A stretch of DNA of 9,995 nt from Pseudomonas sp. (GTDB lineage Bacteria > Pseudomonadota > Gammaproteobacteria > Pseudomonadales > Pseudomonadaceae): positions 1-9,995 of the forward strand of contig DPSI01000242.1 in the NCBI GenBank assembly GCA_003527165.1, written 5' to 3'. Every line of letters begins with the position of its first letter. Position 1 is the stretch's first letter. Below are positions 7,194-9,995 of this stretch, piece after piece. A model generated the notes under the pieces. It made no database searches. It saw nothing but the letters and a program-made list of their open reading frames with translations, and was not told the origin of the DNA. The position numbers and the translations under genes are program-made.

Positions 7194-7535
7194 ATGATCA
7201 ACGAACTGCAGATCGAAGACATCCAGCTCGGCGACGGCAAGGAGGTGGTCAAGGGCGCCCTGATCACCACCGACTTCCGCGGCCAACTGGAAGACGGCAC
7301 CCTCTTCGACTCCTCTTATGGACGCGGCAAGCCGTTCCAGTGCGTGATTGGCACCGGACGCGTGATCAAGGGCTGGGACATCGGGATCATGGGCATGAAA
7401 GTTGGCGGCAAGCGCAAACTTTTCGTCCCCGCCCACCTCGCCTATGGCGAACGACAGATCGGCGAGCACATCAAGCCGAACTCGAATTTGCTTTTCGAAA
7501 TCGAGCTATTGGAAGTGCTGACGCGTGATGACTGA
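7194..7535 (+). CDS. FKBP-type peptidyl-prolyl cis-trans isomerase, cytosolic
   Basis: Single-domain prolyl isomerase of 113 aa without a signal peptide, so cytosolic. By alignment with human FKBP12 the pocket residues are Asp39 (D37), Phe48 (F46), Val57-Ile58 (V55-I56), Trp61 (W59), Tyr84 (Y82) and Phe101 (F99), all conserved. The residue matching Tyr26 is Phe28, a mild change. Motifs seen: GTLFDSSYGRGKPF, GRVIKGWDIGIMGMKVGGKR and PNSNLLFEIELL. There is no SlyD-like insert or His-rich tail. The ATG at 7194 has GAGAG about 7 bases upstream; the frame is open upstream but that part is the shadow of the YkgJ gene. Last of the four-gene run. Confidence 0.93.
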   Translation: MINELQIEDIQLGDGKEVVKGALITTDFRGQLEDGTLFDSSYGRGKPFQCVIGTGRVIKGWDIGIMGMKVGGKRKLFVPAHLAYGERQIGEHIKPNSNLLFEIELLEVLTRDD

Positions 7536-7715
7536 AGAGCCCATCGACTAGATCGGCAACCAGAACCGTGCCGAGGGCACTTAGCCGTTTGAATGATCGC
7601 TGGAGTTGCGCTGGCACGGGCGCTTTCTGATGATGCCAGCGAGGTACTGAAGACCTGCAAAGCAGGTTGCATCTAGCTTCTGCGCTAACCCTGCGGATTA
7701 TGACTACGTGCAAGA

Positions 7716-7733
7716 CCGCGGCTTTCGCCGCGG
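7716..7733 (-). terminator. Strong GNRA hairpin after the DadA-like gene
   Basis: On the minus strand CCGCGGC-GAAA-GCCGCGG forms a perfect 7-bp all-GC stem with a GAAA tetraloop, 14 bases past the stop of the gene at 7747. A weak T-rich stretch (TCTTG) follows instead of a clear T-run. It could end the dadA-like message, or be a REP-like palindrome, because GTAG precedes it by direct contact on the same strand. Confidence 0.45.
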
Positions 7734-7746
7734 CTACTGTTGCCGG

Positions 7747-9012
7747 TCAAGCCGGGGCTGTCTGCTGGGTGGCGGCCTGGACAGTGTGTGACGAGCCCAG
7801 CGACTGCCCGACTACATCGCCGATCATGTCCGCGGTGATGGCGCTCAGGGTCCAGCCCAGGTGGCCATGGCCGGTATTGTAGAAGATGCAGGGCGACTTG
7901 CCGCGGCCGACCTTGGGCATCATGTTCGGCATCATCGGCCGCAGCCCGGCCCAGGGCACGACGTTTTGAGTACTGACGCCTGGGAAGCACTCGGCGACCC
8001 AGTCCACCAACGGACGGATACGATCCGTACGGATATCACGGTTGTAGCCGTTGAACTCAGCAGTCCCGGCGACGCGTAGACGATTGTCGCCGAGGCGGCT
8101 GGTCACCAGCTTCGTTTCATCGTCCAGCAGGCTCACGGTGGGAGCCGCCGCACGGCTGGCCTCGTCGTTGAGGTTGACGGTGATCGAATAGCCTTTCACC
8201 GGATAGATATTCACCCGGTCGCCCAGTTGCGCAGCCAGGACGCGGCTGGCCGTACCGGCGCAGACGACCATGCCGTCGAATTCCAGGGTTTCGTTGCCGC
8301 CAGGCTTGTCAAGGATAACGCTGGCCTGCCTGCCGTCGGTCGTCACGCCTTTCACGTCCTGGCCGTAACGGCATTCGACACCCAGACGAATGGCCGCCGC
8401 CGCGAGGCCGTTGGTGAACAGATGAATGTCGCCGGTGGAATCGCACTCGGTGTAATAGCCACCGTAGTATTGTCCCGCCAGCGTCGGCTCGATGGCGCGC
8501 ATTTCCTCCGGTGTCACGCTGCGGCGCGGCAGGCCGCCCTGGGCCAATAATTCGGAAACCTTGCCCGCATGATTGAATCCTGTTTTATCCCGGTAGATAT
8601 GCAGGATGCCGGCCTTCTTCAGGTCGAAGTCGATGGCCTCTTCCTCAGCCCACGCGAACAGGTGCTCACGGGCGGCGATGGCCAAGCGCGCGGTTTCGAT
8701 GGTGTTGTGACGATATTGAGGAATCGCACCGATGAACTCGGCGAACCAGGACAGCTTGTGCCAGCTGGGTTTGGGATTGACTAATAATGGCGCATCGCTC
8801 TTGAGCATCCACTTGATGCCTTTGAGGATGGTTGACCAATGCGTCCATACTTCAGCATTGGAGGCTGACAGCTGGCCGCCGTTGGCGAAGGAAGTTTCCA
8901 TCGCAGCGTAGCGGTGCTTTTCGAACAGGGCAACGGCGAAACCGCGCTTGGCCAGCGCGTAAGCGGTAGTGATGCCGGTGATACCGCCACCAATAACAGC
9001 GATCGTTTTCAT
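7747..9012 (-). CDS. DadA-family FAD-dependent D-amino-acid dehydrogenase
   Basis: Oxidative deamination of an amino acid by a membrane-associated flavoprotein that would pass electrons to the respiratory chain (family role). Seen (421 aa): N-terminal FAD Rossmann fold with GGGITG at 8-13 and Glu31 ending the second strand (ALFEK), the DadA-type ETSFANGGQLS block, GDIHLF, the YPVKGYSITV segment, NRLRVAGTAEFNGYN, and a C-terminal FAD-closing block YNTGHGHLGWTLSA. The order and spacing follow E. coli DadA (about 432 aa), but the sequence is clearly a different paralogue. The ATG at 9012 has GGAG 8 bases upstream. No alanine racemase gene (dadX) follows. The tandem glycine riboswitch in its leader argues that the gene responds to glycine; the substrate may be glycine, sarcosine or a D-amino acid from glycine-linked metabolism (inference). 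Confidence 0.9.
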   Translation of the reverse strand: MKTIAVIGGGITGITTAYALAKRGFAVALFEKHRYAAMETSFANGGQLSASNAEVWTHWSTILKGIKWMLKSDAPLLVNPKPSWHKLSWFAEFIGAIPQYRHNTIETARLAIAAREHLFAWAEEEAIDFDLKKAGILHIYRDKTGFNHAGKVSELLAQGGLPRRSVTPEEMRAIEPTLAGQYYGGYYTECDSTGDIHLFTNGLAAAAIRLGVECRYGQDVKGVTTDGRQASVILDKPGGNETLEFDGMVVCAGTASRVLAAQLGDRVNIYPVKGYSITVNLNDEASRAAAPTVSLLDDETKLVTSRLGDNRLRVAGTAEFNGYNRDIRTDRIRPLVDWVAECFPGVSTQNVVPWAGLRPMMPNMMPKVGRGKSPCIFYNTGHGHLGWTLSAITADMIGDVVGQSLGSSHTVQAATQQTAPA

Positions 9013-9045
9013 TTTGAAGCTCCAGAACGTCAGGGTTAAAGCCCG

Positions 9046-9060
9046 TCCGCGATAGGCGGA
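9046..9060 (-). promoter_or_regulatory. Leader hairpin between riboswitch and start codon
   Basis: TCCGC-CTATC-GCGGA on the minus strand lies 11 bases after the second aptamer and about 34 bases before the ATG. It is the only clear stem in the part where an expression platform is expected. There is no T-run, so control of translation or Rho action is more likely than an intrinsic terminator. Confidence 0.35.
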
Positions 9061-9071
9061 TCGAGCGCCCC

Positions 9072-9265
9072 CTCTGTTCTGGACCTGAGAGTTTCACGAA
9101 CAGCCGCGTAGCGGGCGTTCGCTTGCTCCTTCGGTGCGGCGGGCGACGACGGCCCGGCGACTCTTCAGAGTTAAACCTGTGGTATCGGTCCTTTTGCCTG
9201 AGAGTTTCCGGGGCGGTTGCTCCTTCGGCGCTGCGGGCGGCAATGCCGCTACAGTCTCTCCCGAT
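9072..9265 (-). promoter_or_regulatory. Tandem glycine riboswitch upstream of the DadA-like gene
   Basis: Two glycine aptamers read on the minus strand. Aptamer 1 spans 9265-9184: P1 arms ATCGG/CCGAT, the core GCCGAAGGAGCAA (9229-9217) and GAAACTCTCAGGC followed by AAAAGGA (9208-9189). Aptamer 2 spans 9170-9072: P1 arms CTCTG/CAGAG, the core CACCGAAGGAGCAAG (9136-9122) and GAAACTCTCAGGT (9095-9083). The linker is 13 nt. These are the diagnostic conserved blocks of the glycine riboswitch class. Most known cases switch on glycine-cleavage or transport genes when glycine is high. The ATG of the regulated gene lies 59 bases after the second aptamer. Confidence 0.93.
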
Positions 9266-9278
9266 TCCACATGCTGTC

Positions 9279-9303
9279 CCAGGCCGATCGACGATCAGCC
9301 TGG
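9279..9303. promoter_or_regulatory. 25-bp imperfect palindrome upstream of the riboswitch
   Basis: CCAGGC-C-GATCG-A-CGATC-A-GCCTGG pairs over 11 positions with one symmetric mismatch around a central A. It ends 13 bases before aptamer 1, close to where transcription should begin, so it could be an operator for a dimeric regulator. The motif is not one I recognise. Confidence 0.4.
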
Positions 9304-9441
9304 CGACTGCAATCGCATCCTACGGTGCCAGAAAACCCTCTTCGCGACACCCACTTTTTTCGACGACCACGCGAGCCGCTCAGCCAACGGCACCCTCAAT
9401 GCGGAACTCGAAAGGCCTGGCATTCACCGCTTTCCCGCTAA

Positions 9442-9465
9442 CGCCGGTTGAAGACAAACCCGGCG
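9442..9465 (-). terminator. Possible terminator of the hybrid kinase gene
   Basis: On the minus strand CGCCGG (9465-9460) pairs with CCGGCG (9447-9442) across a 12-base loop that allows two more pairs, starting 6 bases past the stop at 9471. No T-run follows, so it is a weak call. Confidence 0.3.
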
Positions 9466-9470
9466 AAGCC

Positions 9471-9995
9471 TCAGGCGCCCACCAAGGCAATCAGACGGGC
9501 AATGTCGACGGGTTTGGTCATATGCACGTCGAACCCCGCCGCCAGCGCGCTCTCCTTGTCGCTCGGCTGCCCCCAACCGGTAATCGCCACCAGTCGAACG
9601 AGGCCTTGCGAAGGTTGCGAGCGGATCATCCGTGCCACTTCATCGCCACGCAGGCCGGGCATGCCAATGTCCAGCAGCACCACCTCCGGCTTGAGTTGCT
9701 GATAGCGTTCGAACGCCTCGTTGCCATCGAAGGCTAGGTGCACGTCGTGGCCTTCCAGACGCAGGACTTCGGCCATGGTTTCGGCGATGTCCCGGTTGTC
9801 ATCGGCGACCAGGACGCACCGCCTGTTGCTCGCAGCCTTGCCTGATTCTGGACGCTGCCAGTCGGGCGGCAGTACGGCGAGTGCCGGCAGGCTCAGCCTG
9901 AATTCCGCTCCCTGCCCCAGCCCCGCACTGCTGACACGAATATCGCCACCATGAAGATTTGCCAGGCCCCTGGCCAGCGCCAGGCCGATGCCCAG
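9471..9995 (-). CDS. Hybrid sensor histidine kinase, C-terminal part
   Basis: The gene runs out of the window at 9995; 174 codons of its 3' end are present. Seen: LGIGLALARGLANLHGGDI, the last glycine box and final helix of the HATPase_c domain, then strand EFRLSLP, a linker of about 20 residues, and a receiver domain starting CVLVADDNRDIAETMAEVL. The phospho-acceptor is the Asp in VVLLDIGMPGLRGDE, followed by the Thr of VAITGW and the Lys of MTKPVD. The protein stops right after the receiver, so no Hpt or output domain follows. The sensor end, histidine box and signal are outside the window, and an ATG at 9776 is internal. The order kinase-receiver with a terminal REC is common in pseudomonads, and the ligand cannot be inferred. 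Confidence 0.93.
   Translation of the reverse strand: MGIGLALARGLANLHGGDIRVSSAGLGQGAEFRLSLPALAVLPPDWQRPESGKAASNRRCVLVADDNRDIAETMAEVLRLEGHDVHLAFDGNEAFERYQQLKPEVVLLDIGMPGLRGDEVARMIRSQPSQGLVRLVAITGWGQPSDKESALAAGFDVHMTKPVDIARLIALVGA

Larger units (their letters stand above)
9266..9470. other. Intergenic space upstream of the riboswitch
   Basis: No gene is seen here. It must hold the promoter of the riboswitch-dadA transcript on the minus strand, but no convincing -35/-10 pair stands out; TAGGAT near 9320 is a weak -10 candidate. It contains the palindrome at 9279-9303, a run of six T (plus strand) near 9355-9360, and the hairpin at 9442-9465 that may end the kinase gene. Confidence 0.6.

Noticed and set aside
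7568..7667. Short stems GTGCC-GAG-GGCAC (7568-7580) and ACCTGC-AAA-GCAGGT (7653-7667) after the FKBP gene
   Set aside because: Only 5-6 bp without a following T-run. Either could end the message but neither is strong enough to annotate.

Overview
The window looks like chromosomal DNA from a Pseudomonas-type gammaproteobacterium, most likely the Stutzerimonas (P. stutzeri) lineage. The grounds are high-GC coding with strong third-position bias, an HBM-type chemoreceptor next to a CheV-type coupling protein, sigma-28 promoters of pseudomonad type, a GTAG-headed REP palindrome, and a NosR/NirI-family protein typical of denitrifiers. The genus is inferred from remembered protein resemblance; no search was run.

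Layout. 20-991 (minus): N-terminal part of a methyl-accepting chemotaxis protein (TM1, helical-bimodular sensor, TM2, start of HAMP), broken by a fold-back inverted repeat at 1-65. 1252-2160 (minus): CheV-type CheW-REC protein. Both chemotaxis genes have a well-formed FliA (sigma-28) promoter. 2284-3471 (minus): BktB-like beta-ketothiolase, with a possible sigma-70 promoter and operator-like repeats upstream. 3633-3654: a REP-like palindrome. 3706-5838 (minus): NosR/NirI-family membrane flavo-iron-sulfur protein without nos genes beside it. 6071-7535 (plus): four small closely spaced genes, namely an unrecognised 103-aa protein, a minimal GNAT-fold acetyltransferase of the YidJ/At1g77540 type, a YkgJ-type cysteine-cluster protein and a cytosolic FKBP prolyl isomerase. 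7747-9012 (minus): a DadA-family FAD-dependent D-amino-acid dehydrogenase, preceded by a tandem glycine riboswitch (9072-9265). 9471-9995 (minus): C-terminal end of a hybrid histidine kinase (end of the ATPase domain plus a receiver domain), cut by the window edge.

How the genes work together. The two left-hand genes share the flagellar/chemotaxis regulon. The riboswitch ties the DadA-like enzyme to glycine supply, so it may take part in glycine or related amino-acid oxidation rather than ordinary D-alanine catabolism. The NosR-like protein is predicted to carry electrons across the inner membrane to a periplasmic or FMN-dependent process, and stands alone here. The thiolase and the small-gene cluster look like housekeeping or accessory metabolism. 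I found no CRISPR array, transposase, phage gene, tRNA or rRNA.

The two observations most worth following are the glycine-riboswitch/DadA pairing and the fold-back at 1-65. The fold-back is either a contig-end artefact or a very small DNA inversion that truncates a chemoreceptor. No complete unknown multigene system is evident.
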